Positions 5,695 through 10,725 of a stretch of 29,661 nt of DNA are shown here, piece by piece; positions within the stretch are counted from its first letter, which is position 1, and every line of letters starts with the position of its first letter. This DNA is from a virus. Where the stretch lies: positions 1 through 29,661 of the IMG/VR virus record IMGVR_UViG_3300028384_000564. The stretch is one strand, 5' to 3'. Both the position numbers and the translations under genes were made by a program. The notes under the pieces are model-generated. The model saw nothing but the letters and a program-made list of their open reading frames with translations, ran no database searches and was not told the origin of the DNA.

Positions 5695-5855
5695 ATGAGT
5701 TTATGATGTACCAGGCAAAGTATGGCCTAGACAAAAACAACTTAAAGTTCATGCGGAACACAATGGTCAACCACAATAAGCGATTGCTGGCGACCGTGGA
5801 TCTGAACAAAGAAATGATAAAAATGATTGATGAGCAAATAGCAGAGAAGGAGTAA
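5667..5855 (+). CDS. small charged helical protein, unknown
   Basis: A 62-residue helical protein rich in Lys, Asn and Met (KYGLDKNNLKFMRNTMVNHN) ending in an acidic tail DEQIAEKE. ATG 5667 overlaps the nuclease gene by 28 bases, with GAGG about 12 bases upstream. Later in-frame ATGs at 5676 and 5703 are possible and would reduce or remove the overlap. I recognise no domain. The composition fits a small DNA- or protein-binding early protein. Confidence 0.55.
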   Translation: MDWMDTEKVNEFMMYQAKYGLDKNNLKFMRNTMVNHNKRLLATVDLNKEMIKMIDEQIAEKE

Positions 5856-5859
5856 GCTC

Positions 5860-6147
5860 ATGCCATACACAGAAGAAAAGATCGGTTATCAAAAGACTGA
5901 CACAAGCGAGGCGGCTGCGCGCAGCAACTACCCAGGCAAACTAACAGCGCGCGATCGAGTGCAACAACTTTTAGAAAAAACCGCGCAGAAATTTACCACT
6001 GAGGAAATATCGGAACTATTAAGGATCCCATACGGCACGGTGCAGCCACGTTTGACTGAGCTGCGGGATGCAGGGAAGGTCGTTGATTCTGGAGAACGCG
6101 GCGAAACGAAGTGGGGTAAGCCATGCATCAAGTGGAAAGCAAAATGA
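5860..6147 (+). CDS. winged-helix DNA-binding protein
   Basis: A 95-residue protein with a strong ribosome site (AAGGAG seven bases before ATG). After an N-terminal EEKIGYQKTDTSEAAARS segment, residues about 30-85 form a winged helix: a helix (RDRVQQLLEK), TTEEISELLRIPYGTVQPRLTELRDAGKVVDSGERG, and a final strand KPCIKWK. This type is common in the early regions of phages of proteobacteria, where it probably regulates transcription or takes part in replication initiation. The target is unknown. Its stop overlaps the next start (ATGA). Confidence 0.78.
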   Translation: MPYTEEKIGYQKTDTSEAAARSNYPGKLTARDRVQQLLEKTAQKFTTEEISELLRIPYGTVQPRLTELRDAGKVVDSGERGETKWGKPCIKWKAK

Positions 6148-6533
6148 AGCAAGCGTCAAATACAAAAGATCTAATTGATTGCATAGAGCTTGTATTGGAA
6201 TTGCAAAAGCAGACAACTGTTATGTTGCAAAATCTAGTGCAGCATATGCAAAATGATTACATCACACAGCCATCAAATAACTTTAAGATTACAAAAAATA
6301 TGAAAAGGTATCCGCGATGCGACCAAAGCTCTGGATCGGTGCGGCTGTTGCAATGGAGGCATGACAATAAAATCACTCAGGCAGAGCTTGCAAGGATGTT
6401 AGGCATCGCTGGAACGAGCAGCATTTCAATGTGGGAACATGGGAACCAAACTCCCTCAGCGCCGTACAGAAAAAAGATCCAAGAGGTGACGCATAATTTT
6501 GTCCTCGGCAGAAGCTGGAAGGAGATACATTAA
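6144..6533 (+). CDS. XRE-family regulator with N-terminal helical extension
   Basis: A protein of 129 residues from ATG 6144, which overlaps the previous stop; an in-frame ATG at 6123 gives a larger overlap. Residues 5-38 are helical and Leu-rich, probably for dimerisation. Residues 66-115 hold a second XRE-type helix-turn-helix (RLLQWRHDNKITQAELARML, then SISMWEHGNQTPS). The form W-E-H-G-x-x-x-P is typical of the recognition helix and following loop. Together with the Cro-like gene at 5155 this makes two helix-turn-helix regulators of one family in a single operon, which suggests a two-protein control circuit. Confidence 0.78.
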   Translation: MKQASNTKDLIDCIELVLELQKQTTVMLQNLVQHMQNDYITQPSNNFKITKNMKRYPRCDQSSGSVRLLQWRHDNKITQAELARMLGIAGTSSISMWEHGNQTPSAPYRKKIQEVTHNFVLGRSWKEIH

Positions 6534-6766
6534 TGAAGTTTAGCGGTTTAATCATAGACAATGGCAAAGCTAACTTTGTGTTCTACGGCCCAGAGGGGCG
6601 CAAGTTCGAGGAACCAGCCGAGGAATGCAAGGTTTGCCTGGGCAGCGGAAGCGTCGATGGCGAGGCGCCTGTCGTCGATTACGTGAACGGCGGCTACAAG
6701 ATGGCGGTGCTTACAACCTGTGAGGACTGCGAAGGCTACGGCTACGTGGTGAAAGATGATGCGTGA
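6533..6766 (+). CDS. small DnaJ-type zinc-finger protein
   Basis: A 77-residue protein with two CxxCxGxG-like motifs, CKVCLGSG (C32, C35) and CEDCEGYG (C63, C66), as in the zinc-binding central region of DnaJ. No J-domain or substrate-binding part is present. It should bind one zinc ion and may hold a protein partner; DnaJ-like fingers also occur in the DNA polymerase of the marine podovirus HMO-2011. It has an AAGGAG ribosome site and a TAATG overlap with the preceding gene. The function is unknown. Confidence 0.7.
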   Translation: MKFSGLIIDNGKANFVFYGPEGRKFEEPAEECKVCLGSGSVDGEAPVVDYVNGGYKMAVLTTCEDCEGYGYVVKDDA

Positions 6767-6941
6767 TTTTGATTTGCGCGAGCTAACACCGCAAGAAATT
6801 AAAGAGGTGGTTTATGCAGAGTATCTCTTTGGAAAACTTTTCGGCAGACCAGCCTCATTTGATGAGGCTCGAAAGCTTAAAGAGGGCGCATTAAAAAAAC
6901 TGCGCAAAAGTAAAGAGACCGATGAGCAAGAAGAAGGCTAA
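6756..6941 (+). CDS. small acidic/basic helical protein, unknown
   Basis: A 61-residue protein, predicted all helical: RELTPQEIKEVVYAEYLFGK, then FDEARKLKEGALKKLRKSKE and an acidic end. It overlaps the zinc-finger gene by 11 bases and the following gene by 20. An ATG at 6759 is an equivalent start. I recognise no family. Its place in a run of coupled small early genes is the main support for it. Confidence 0.55.
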   Translation: MMRDFDLRELTPQEIKEVVYAEYLFGKLFGRPASFDEARKLKEGALKKLRKSKETDEQEEG

Positions 6942-7173
6942 ACGCAGCGGGTTCCAAAGCAATGCAGATGTAAATGGCTGCGTCAGCTGTGGTCGGATCC
7001 ATGACGTAAAGCTGGGGGGCTGGGTTATCCTGGCCTCTGGCGAGCTGATCTGCGATCCTGTTGACAGGCACGAATGCTGGGAGAAGGTACATGACAAAAG
7101 ACGAAACGATAATAATGCTGGACGACCGGCTGACCAGGGCAAGGTTGGCACTGCGCGCCGTGGTTTATTCTGA
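6922..7173 (+). CDS. small putative zinc-binding protein
   Basis: An 83-residue protein with cysteines C20, C23 (GCVSCGRIH), C44 (ELICD) and C52 (HECWEKV), which could bind one zinc ion. The N-terminus is lysine-rich (MSKKKAKRSG). After about residue 57 the sequence becomes polar and less protein-like, and this part overlaps the next gene by 83 bases. The true protein might therefore once have ended earlier, or the two frames may coexist. The function is unknown. Confidence 0.5.
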   Translation: MSKKKAKRSGFQSNADVNGCVSCGRIHDVKLGGWVILASGELICDPVDRHECWEKVHDKRRNDNNAGRPADQGKVGTARRGLF

Positions 7174-7255
7174 CACCCTGGACAGGGCGCAAGAAGAGGC
7201 TTTTCAGGGCTTAAAAAATAGTGAGTTGACAGATGAGAAAAAGGCTGTACGCTAA
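7091..7255 (+). CDS. small helical protein, unknown
   Basis: A 54-residue protein from ATG 7091, which has GAGAAGG seven bases upstream; a longer in-frame GTG/ATG start is less supported. The sequence MTKDETIIMLDDRLTRARLA and DTLDRAQEEAFQGLKNSE is a plausible two-helix protein. It overlaps the preceding frame by 83 bases, which is unusual for this compact genome, and overlaps the next by 23. No family was recognised. Confidence 0.45.
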   Translation: MTKDETIIMLDDRLTRARLALRAVVYSDTLDRAQEEAFQGLKNSELTDEKKAVR

Positions 7256-7625
7256 CGCGAGCCCCCCGGGGCGAGATCTAGCTAATAAAGAGCACCTTAA
7301 GGAGCACCTTAAGGAGCCGTATAATAACTCTATAGATAACTCTTTAAGAGCTACAAAGAGCATTGCATCAAAGAGCATAGAGCAGCAGCAAGTTTTAAAA
7401 GCTATGTTACGGCGCATGGATCCAGCTTATAAACGTGGCAAAGCTGAAAGCATGGCGGATCCCCTGGCGCACCGGATCAAGAAGGTGATGGGCTTGCTGC
7501 GTCAGAAGCTGAGCACGGATAATTTCATCGAGGCAGCGAAGCACCTGGACAGCTTGTCGCCGCTCGATCAGATCCAGTTTTGCGAGAACATCGAGAAACT
7601 GTACCGCTCAGGCGGGGAAGGGTAG
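7233..7625 (+). CDS. unknown protein, last gene of the rightward early operon
   Basis: A protein of 130 residues. The N-terminal third (about 15-52) is low complexity, with a tandem EHLK repeat and a Ser/Lys/Ile-rich stretch. The C-terminal half (about 75-130, HRIKKVMGLLRQKLSTDNFI and SPLDQIQFCENIEKLYRSGG) is a well-formed helical domain. The start is uncertain: ATG 7233 has no clear ribosome site, while an in-frame downstream ATG at 7404 (MLRRMDPAYKRG) would yield only the C-terminal domain. The gene is followed by a hairpin terminator. No homologous family comes to mind. Confidence 0.6.
   Translation: MRKRLYANASPPGRDLANKEHLKEHLKEPYNNSIDNSLRATKSIASKSIEQQQVLKAMLRRMDPAYKRGKAESMADPLAHRIKKVMGLLRQKLSTDNFIEAAKHLDSLSPLDQIQFCENIEKLYRSGGEG
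7290..7313 (+). repeat. tandem 12-bp direct repeat GAGCACCTTAAG x2
   Basis: Two perfect head-to-tail copies (7290-7301 and 7302-7313) are followed by GAG, the start of a third. In the gene it encodes EHLKEHLKE. Each unit contains the palindrome CTTAAG, and the junctions create AAGGAG, a ribosome-site-like sequence. It probably arose by slippage, so copy number may vary between related phages. Confidence 0.85.
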
Positions 7626-7655
7626 CGCCCGGTATGCGGAGACCTAAAAAGTAAA

Positions 7656-7675
7656 AAGCCCCACTGAGGGGGCTT
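7656..7675. terminator. bidirectional terminator between convergent operons
   Basis: AAGCCCC (7656-7662) pairs with GGGGCTT (7669-7675) around a six-base loop. On the minus strand the hairpin is followed by TTTTTACTTTTT, a strong uridine tract, so it is a good terminator for the leftward small-gene operon. On the plus strand the tail is CTTCTCT, weaker but plausible for the rightward early operon, whose last stop is 31 bases upstream. Confidence 0.75.
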
Positions 7676-7696
7676 CTCTGAGGCTCTGAGAGCTAT

Positions 7697-7819
7697 TTAT
7701 TGGTAGATTAAAGCTAGGAACAATCCCATGTATAGCATGGCGACCAGGGAAAGCGCTCCGATGATGTCGCCCAGGGTGATTGATTTAAGCACCTGGATAA
7801 AGTCTTGCCAGCTGTCCAT
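7697..7819 (-). CDS. 40-residue single-pass membrane protein
   Basis: Read from ATG 7819 to TAA 7697, the frame encodes MDSWQDFIQVLKSITLGDII, then a hydrophobic helix GALSLVAMLYMGLFLALIYQ. It starts one base after the stop of the preceding minus-strand gene, which supports translation by coupling, and ends 22 bases before the terminator hairpin. A small amphipathic N-terminus followed by one C-terminal membrane helix is common among phage early membrane peptides. The function is unknown; it would be missed by annotation with a 60-residue cutoff. Confidence 0.55.
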   Translation of the reverse strand: MDSWQDFIQVLKSITLGDIIGALSLVAMLYMGLFLALIYQ

Positions 7820-7820
7820 G

Positions 7821-8147
7821 TTACTCTACCCGGTCGTGGATTGGCACAGCGCCGTACCAGGTGTGACCAGACATTTTCCGGCAAGCCTCGCTGAACCGGC
7901 TGTCGCTGGTTGCTGCGTAGTTACCGCCGAACATGTGCCATTTGTCGGCAACATCGTCAGGCACAATGCTAAGCACATTGCCGCCGATGTTACGCACTAC
8001 AAGCTTTGCAGCTGGGATCTCATCGGTAGGCTCCCAGGGGCCGTCTACGTTGGTCAAGCAAAGCTCTTTGGCGTAGCTGCTTGCTCCGCCGTTGGTGCAG
8101 TCGTAATCGCTACGAGCGCTCCGATAAACTGTTACGTGCATTCCCAT
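7821..8147 (-). CDS. unknown small protein, leftward accessory operon
   Basis: A 108-residue protein with a strong ribosome site (AGGAGG seven bases before ATG 8147). It mixes polar strands (MGMHVTVYRSARSDYDC, AAKLVVRNIGGNVLSIVPDD) with a central glycine-rich turn and an aromatic C-terminal part (KWHMFGGNYAATSDSRFSEA). It has three cysteines and no motif I recognise. The coding strand is supported by the ribosome site and continuity with its neighbours. The open plus-strand frame 7728-8174 opposite it is a shadow. Confidence 0.6.
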   Translation of the reverse strand: MGMHVTVYRSARSDYDCTNGGASSYAKELCLTNVDGPWEPTDEIPAAKLVVRNIGGNVLSIVPDDVADKWHMFGGNYAATSDSRFSEACRKMSGHTWYGAVPIHDRVE

Positions 8148-8158
8148 GTATTATCCTC

Positions 8159-8374
8159 CTATGAAAATTTGTAATGGTTGGCGCCAGCATCGTCCTGGTA
8201 GTGCTCATCCCAGGCCATTTTGTCTGACTGCTCTAGCCGCATAGCGCAGCCGAAAGATTCGCTTAGATTGCGGAAGTTGCCGCACACTGTGCCGTCACGC
8301 TGATCGATAACCTGGTAATCCATGTATCCTACGTGATGCACAGCGTAGTTTCCTGATCTCGCTTTGACTGTCAT
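8159..8374 (-). CDS. unknown small protein, leftward accessory operon
   Basis: A 71-residue protein from ATG 8374, preceded by AAAGGA at suitable distance; the frame could extend to 8452, but that would run back through the UUCG hairpin into the upstream gene. Strands NYAVHHVGYMDYQVIDQRDG and a C-terminal part with SESFGCAMRLEQSDKMAWDE suggest a small alpha/beta protein. I recognise no family. Confidence 0.6.
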   Translation of the reverse strand: MTVKARSGNYAVHHVGYMDYQVIDQRDGTVCGNFRNLSESFGCAMRLEQSDKMAWDEHYQDDAGANHYKFS

Positions 8375-8402
8375 ATTGGATCCTTTCTCTTGAACCAGCA
8401 AT

Positions 8403-8418
8403 GCGCCCCGAAGGGCGC
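8403..8418 (-). other. UUCG-capped hairpin between minus-strand genes
   Basis: Read on the minus strand, GCGCCC-TTCG-GGGCGC is a perfect six-base-pair GC stem with a UUCG tetraloop, an exceptionally stable RNA hairpin. It lies between the stop of the LPD29-like gene (8428) and the start of the next gene (8374). No T-tract follows, so it may act as an mRNA stabiliser, a partial terminator or a block to 3' exonucleases rather than as a full terminator. Confidence 0.6.
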
Positions 8419-8427
8419 TAAACAAGA

Positions 8428-8829
8428 TCAAGCCGCAGCCAATTCCTCGCAAGCTTTGAACTGAGCTAAACGCTGTTTCTCGGCAGGGCCGTTCCAGGCA
8501 ATACCGGGGAAAAAGTAAAAGTTAACGTCGAAATAATCGACCATGATCTCGCTGCCGTCAAAGTTGAAGCTATCGCCGTAAGCTTTGATCTCTTTCATCA
8601 TTGTCTCATGTTGCAAGGCGACAACGACATCGCCGCAAACGTCAACGGCGTAGAAGTAGTGATGCTCAGGGCATTCTACCATGTCGCAATAGATTGCGTT
8701 GCCACGGTTCATGCGAACACTGAACTTGTAGCCGGGATAGGTGGCTTTGATCCAGGCACGGATCTTTGCAGCGATCTGCTTGTTGGTTAAGCTCTCGTCG
8801 TAATTGTTGCCGTAGTGACGTTCGTACAT
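8428..8829 (-). CDS. LPD29-like domain protein
   Basis: A protein of 133 residues. The N-terminal part (about 12-45, ESLTNKQIAAKIRAWIKATY followed by PGYKFSVRMNRG) matches the start of the large polyvalent-protein-associated domain 29 (LPD29, PF18847), which is found alone or within phage and plasmid polyvalent proteins. The remainder contains acidic, aromatic strands (DYFDVNFYFFPGIAWNG). The biochemical role of LPD29 is not established. It overlaps the upstream stop by one base (TAATG). Confidence 0.62.
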   Translation of the reverse strand: MYERHYGNNYDESLTNKQIAAKIRAWIKATYPGYKFSVRMNRGNAIYCDMVECPEHHYFYAVDVCGDVVVALQHETMMKEIKAYGDSFNFDGSEIMVDYFDVNFYFFPGIAWNGPAEKQRLAQFKACEELAAA

Positions 8830-9038
8830 TAGGCATCCTCCTCGTCATGGTCTAAGTAAACATTCCAGGCACCGACAACATTGCCGTTGGCATCCCGCAA
8901 GTTGCCGTAGTCAGCGCCCAACCGTAACCGGTCAACTAACTGCTCCTGGAACATATGGGCTAAAGCATCCAAAGGATTGTCGACCATAGCGGCATTGCCG
9001 CCGGCGACCTCCATCCGAAACGCTACGTGGTCAATCAT
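8829..9038 (-). CDS. unknown small protein, first gene of leftward operon
   Basis: A 69-residue acidic protein with a strong ribosome site (AAGGAG before ATG 9038) and a promoter directly upstream at 9059-9088. The sequence DNPLDALAHMFQEQLVDRLR followed by DANGNVVGAWNVYLDHDEE suggests a helix and a beta hairpin. No family was recognised. As first gene after a promoter with an operator-like palindrome it should be controlled together with the genes down to 7697. Confidence 0.6.
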   Translation of the reverse strand: MIDHVAFRMEVAGGNAAMVDNPLDALAHMFQEQLVDRLRLGADYGNLRDANGNVVGAWNVYLDHDEEDA

Positions 9039-9058
9039 CTAACTTCTCCTTCCACTGC

Positions 9059-9088
9059 TAATATGGGGTATGTGACAGAAACTGTCAA
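9059..9088 (-). promoter_or_regulatory. leftward promoter with TGACAG-N3-CTGTCA palindrome
   Basis: On the minus strand TTGACA (9088-9083), a 17-base spacer and CATATT (9065-9060) form a sigma70-type promoter about 20 bases before the ribosome site of the gene at 9038. The -35 box is part of a perfect palindrome TGACAG-AAA-CTGTCA (9073-9087). The flanking bases (CTTGACAGTWTCTGTCACA on the minus strand) are nearly identical to the element at 9829-9844. Confidence 0.7.
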
Positions 9089-9126
9089 GGGCAGGGCGAA
9101 AAAAAGATCTCCGCCCAGCGCCCAGG

Positions 9127-9384
9127 TTAAAGCTCGCAAACCGCTAAGCAGCCAGGGTTTTGCCACTCAGCAAACAAGCCGTACTTGTTTAAGATCGCGC
9201 CGATCTTTTTGTTAACGCCGAAGTCGTCAAGGTAGCTGCTTCCCATGCCCATCATGTAGTAGTCAGCCCAGATCTCATCGACGTTGTTCTCGGCGCTGAT
9301 GTAGAACTCATCTCCGCCGTGGTCGATCAAAGGTGCGCCGATCTTCTCAAGCGCGTTGTAAGCATTCCGGTAATTGCGTTTCAT
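9127..9384 (-). CDS. unknown small acidic protein
   Basis: An 85-residue protein beginning MKRNYRNAYNALEKIGAPLI, with an acidic, aromatic core (DEFYISAENNVDEIWADYYM) and an ending AEWQNPGCLAVCEL that contains two cysteines. GAAGGAG precedes the ATG, and the start overlaps the previous stop by one base (TAATG). The composition suggests a folded, DNA-mimic-like acidic surface, but that is speculation. No named family was recognised. Confidence 0.62.
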   Translation of the reverse strand: MKRNYRNAYNALEKIGAPLIDHGGDEFYISAENNVDEIWADYYMMGMGSSYLDDFGVNKKIGAILNKYGLFAEWQNPGCLAVCEL

Positions 9385-9635
9385 TATTGTGCTCCTTCTA
9401 CTGCGTAACCTTCTTCATTGATGTAGCCCAACCGAACCTGGGCGTCCTCGACCTCGCGGTGAGCCATGCCTATGATGGCTTCCTGGCTGTCGTGCAAGTA
9501 ACGCCAAGTCCACAACAAGCCCATCAACTTGCCCCAGCGTTCGTAACCTCGAGGGGTCTGCTCGTCGCCGATCTTGACCATCTGAGCGTAACGCTCTGCC
9601 GCACGATTAATTTGATGACGTAACTCAGGTAACAT
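9384..9635 (-). CDS. unknown small protein, leftward operon
   Basis: An 83-residue protein from ATG 9635, which has AGGAG upstream; the frame is open to 9665, but that extension lies in the preceding gene. Helical segments (MLPELRHQINRAAERYAQMV and WGKLMGLLWTWRYLHDSQEA) and a short C-terminal acidic part suggest an all-helical small protein. It has no recognisable motif. Its neighbours on both sides are coupled, so it belongs to one leftward operon. Confidence 0.6.
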   Translation of the reverse strand: MLPELRHQINRAAERYAQMVKIGDEQTPRGYERWGKLMGLLWTWRYLHDSQEAIIGMAHREVEDAQVRLGYINEEGYAVEGAQ

Positions 9636-9637
9636 GA

Positions 9638-9787
9638 TTAAGCTCCTTCCATGTTGTTTGCCCACACAGCGTATGCCGCGTCCTGGCGTAACCGATTTTC
9701 ACTAACAGCGAACTGCATCCGCTGCCGAGGCGGGTAAGCGAACCAGGCGTATCCCGCCAATATCGCCGCTAAAAACACCACTGCCAT
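9638..9787 (-). CDS. 49-residue membrane-anchored peptide
   Basis: ATG 9787 is preceded by AAAGGA. The product begins MAVVFLAAILAGYAWFAYPP, a membrane anchor or uncleaved signal, and continues with a 25-residue polar helix (RQRMQFAVSENRLRQDAAYA). It is the first gene of the second leftward operon, downstream of the promoter at 9816-9844. The TAA is two bases from the next ATG. No homologue is known to me. An early membrane protein acting on the host envelope or on superinfection is possible. Confidence 0.55.
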   Translation of the reverse strand: MAVVFLAAILAGYAWFAYPPRQRMQFAVSENRLRQDAAYAVWANNMEGA

Positions 9788-9815
9788 CTCGATTCCTTTC
9801 TCCGCATCCATGCCT

Positions 9816-9844
9816 TACTTAGTACGTGTGACAGATACTGTCAA
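9816..9844 (-). promoter_or_regulatory. second leftward promoter with TGACAG-N3-CTGTCA palindrome
   Basis: On the minus strand TTGACA (9844-9839) and TAAGTA (9821-9816), 17 bases apart, precede the gene starting at 9787. The perfect palindrome TGACAG-ATA-CTGTCA (9829-9843) overlaps the -35 box exactly as in the element at 9059-9088. The -10 box is weak, so an activator or a relaxed -10 is possible. The agreement with the other copy is the stronger evidence. Confidence 0.62.
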
Positions 9845-9863
9845 GCCCTATCAGAGATATTTA

Positions 9864-9892
9864 TTGCAGCCTGTGCGCAAAACCGCTACATT
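9864..9892 (+). promoter_or_regulatory. candidate rightward promoter for the packaging/structural operon
   Basis: TTGCAG (9864-9869), a 17-base spacer and TACATT (9887-9892) resemble a sigma70 promoter about 110 bases before the small-terminase start. It lies back to back with the leftward promoter at 9816-9844, so the 214-base gap 9788-10001 would be a divergent control region. Each box matches consensus at four of six positions, so this is only a candidate. Confidence 0.35.
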
Positions 9893-10001
9893 TAGTGCAA
9901 GCCGCCAGATGTGCTCTATACACTGCTTTCACGTCCCCTGGTGGCTTTGCCTCAAACTGCTCGGCCTCAGGGCCGGGCTTCTTTGCAAAAGGATGCAACG
10001 C

Positions 10002-10436
10002 ATGAATAGCCGGACAGTCTCAGTCGAAATCATGGAACAGATCTGCGACCGATTAGCCGGAGGCGAAACGCTCGTAGACATCACCAACGAAAAGAAAATG
10101 CCCAGCTATCGCAGCGTCACGCGCGCAGTCCAGGCAGATGAGATCATCTGGGAGATGTACCGCAAAGCCAGGATCCTTCAGGCAGAATATTACGCAGACC
10201 ATCTCAACGCCCTGGCAATGGCAGAGCTGCCAAAGGTCGAAGATCCGAGAATGCTCAACGCAGAAGTGCAACGGCGCCGGCTCGAGATCGAGACACTCAA
10301 GTGGACAGCTGCGCGCAATCAGCCATTCGGGATCCGCGACAAGAAAGAGGATCAACCACAAGCGCAGACCTTCACAATCAGCTGGTCAGGTGGCGATACC
10401 GCCGTCAGTGGCGATGAAGAGGAGCTGGTGCATTGA
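10002..10436 (+). CDS. terminase small subunit (Sf6-like)
   Basis: A protein of 144 residues. Residues 6-40 form a helix-turn-helix (SVEIMEQICDRLAGGETLVD then PSYRSVTRAVQADEI), followed by long helices and the segment RLEIETLKWTAARNQP, as in the small terminase of phage Sf6 and relatives, which recognises packaging DNA and assembles as a ring. The length agrees (Sf6 gp1 is about 140 residues). The start at 10002 has AAAGGA upstream; the frame extends to 9810 but without coding character, and an ATG at 9993 is an alternative. A 289-base non-coding stretch follows before the small gene in front of the large subunit. Confidence 0.85.
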   Translation: MNSRTVSVEIMEQICDRLAGGETLVDITNEKKMPSYRSVTRAVQADEIIWEMYRKARILQAEYYADHLNALAMAELPKVEDPRMLNAEVQRRRLEIETLKWTAARNQPFGIRDKKEDQPQAQTFTISWSGGDTAVSGDEEELVH

Positions 10437-10507
10437 GGGGAAAGTGCGTGTCACGATACATTCTGTGTGACCGAGCTACGCGCGCGAGCCTCGATTTGCC
10501 CAGTGAT

Positions 10508-10561
10508 ATGCGATCAGCGCATGGCAGATCCGGCGCTCGATCCATGCAGTCAGCGCATGGC
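10508..10561. repeat. repeated hairpins sharing TCAGCGCATGGC
   Basis: The 12-base sequence occurs at 10514-10525 and 10550-10561, 36 bases apart. Each copy completes a different short inverted repeat: a 5-bp stem with 5-base loop at 10508-10522, and a 6-bp stem with 7-base loop at 10542-10560. Repeated, evenly spaced elements next to a terminase gene are typical of sites bound by small-terminase rings. Confidence 0.6.
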
Positions 10562-10584
10562 TGGCTAAGTTATTGTTTTTGCAC

Positions 10585-10602
10585 GATAAGATTATCCGAT
10601 AA
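10585..10602. promoter_or_regulatory. alternating GATAA/TTATC inverted repeats
   Basis: GATAA (10585-10589), TTATC (10592-10596) and GATAA (10598-10602) form two overlapping palindromes with two-base and one-base centres. AT-rich sequence with TCTATTATG follows at 10605-10613 and could hold a -10 box. This could be an operator or a promoter element for the terminase/head genes. The sequence gives no name for the binding protein. Confidence 0.35.
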
Positions 10603-10725
10603 GGTCTATTATGTTAAATTTCCGACACCGCCGACCCCCACCCTCCGAGATTTCGCCCGCGGTCTTGTAGCACGTAATATACCTGGTCAGCAGTATCTGC
10701 CTCTCGCACAGCCTGAGATCGCCCT

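Larger units (their letters stand above)
10437..10725 (+). other. non-coding structured stretch after the small terminase gene
   Basis: This 289-base gap has no convincing gene: the open frame crossing it has no protein-like character. It contains two copies of TCAGCGCATGGC (10514-10525 and 10550-10561), each at the 3' arm of a hairpin (ATGCG/CGCAT at 10508-10522 and CCATGC/GCATGG at 10542-10560). It also holds alternating GATAA/TTATC repeats near 10590 and a GC-rich, pyrimidine-biased part at 10620-10650. Its position beside the small terminase suggests a packaging recognition site or a control region. Neither is proven. Confidence 0.5.

Noticed and set aside
7224-7250. TTGACAGATGAG as a fourth member of the shared promoter/operator set
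   Set aside because: The right half TGTCA is missing and no -10 box follows at 16-18 bases; it lies inside overlapping coding frames.
7728-8174. Long plus-strand frame of 148 codons
   Set aside because: It lies opposite three minus-strand frames with good ribosome sites and couplings; no ribosome site of its own is visible.
9027-9215. Plus-strand frame across the promoter region
   Set aside because: It is Ser/Arg/Thr-rich without structure and crosses the leftward promoter and the end of a supported minus-strand gene.
10447-10472. GTGTCAC...GTGTGAC as another copy of the operator
   Set aside because: Half-site order and spacing differ from TGACAG-N3-CTGTCA, and no -35/-10 pair accompanies it.
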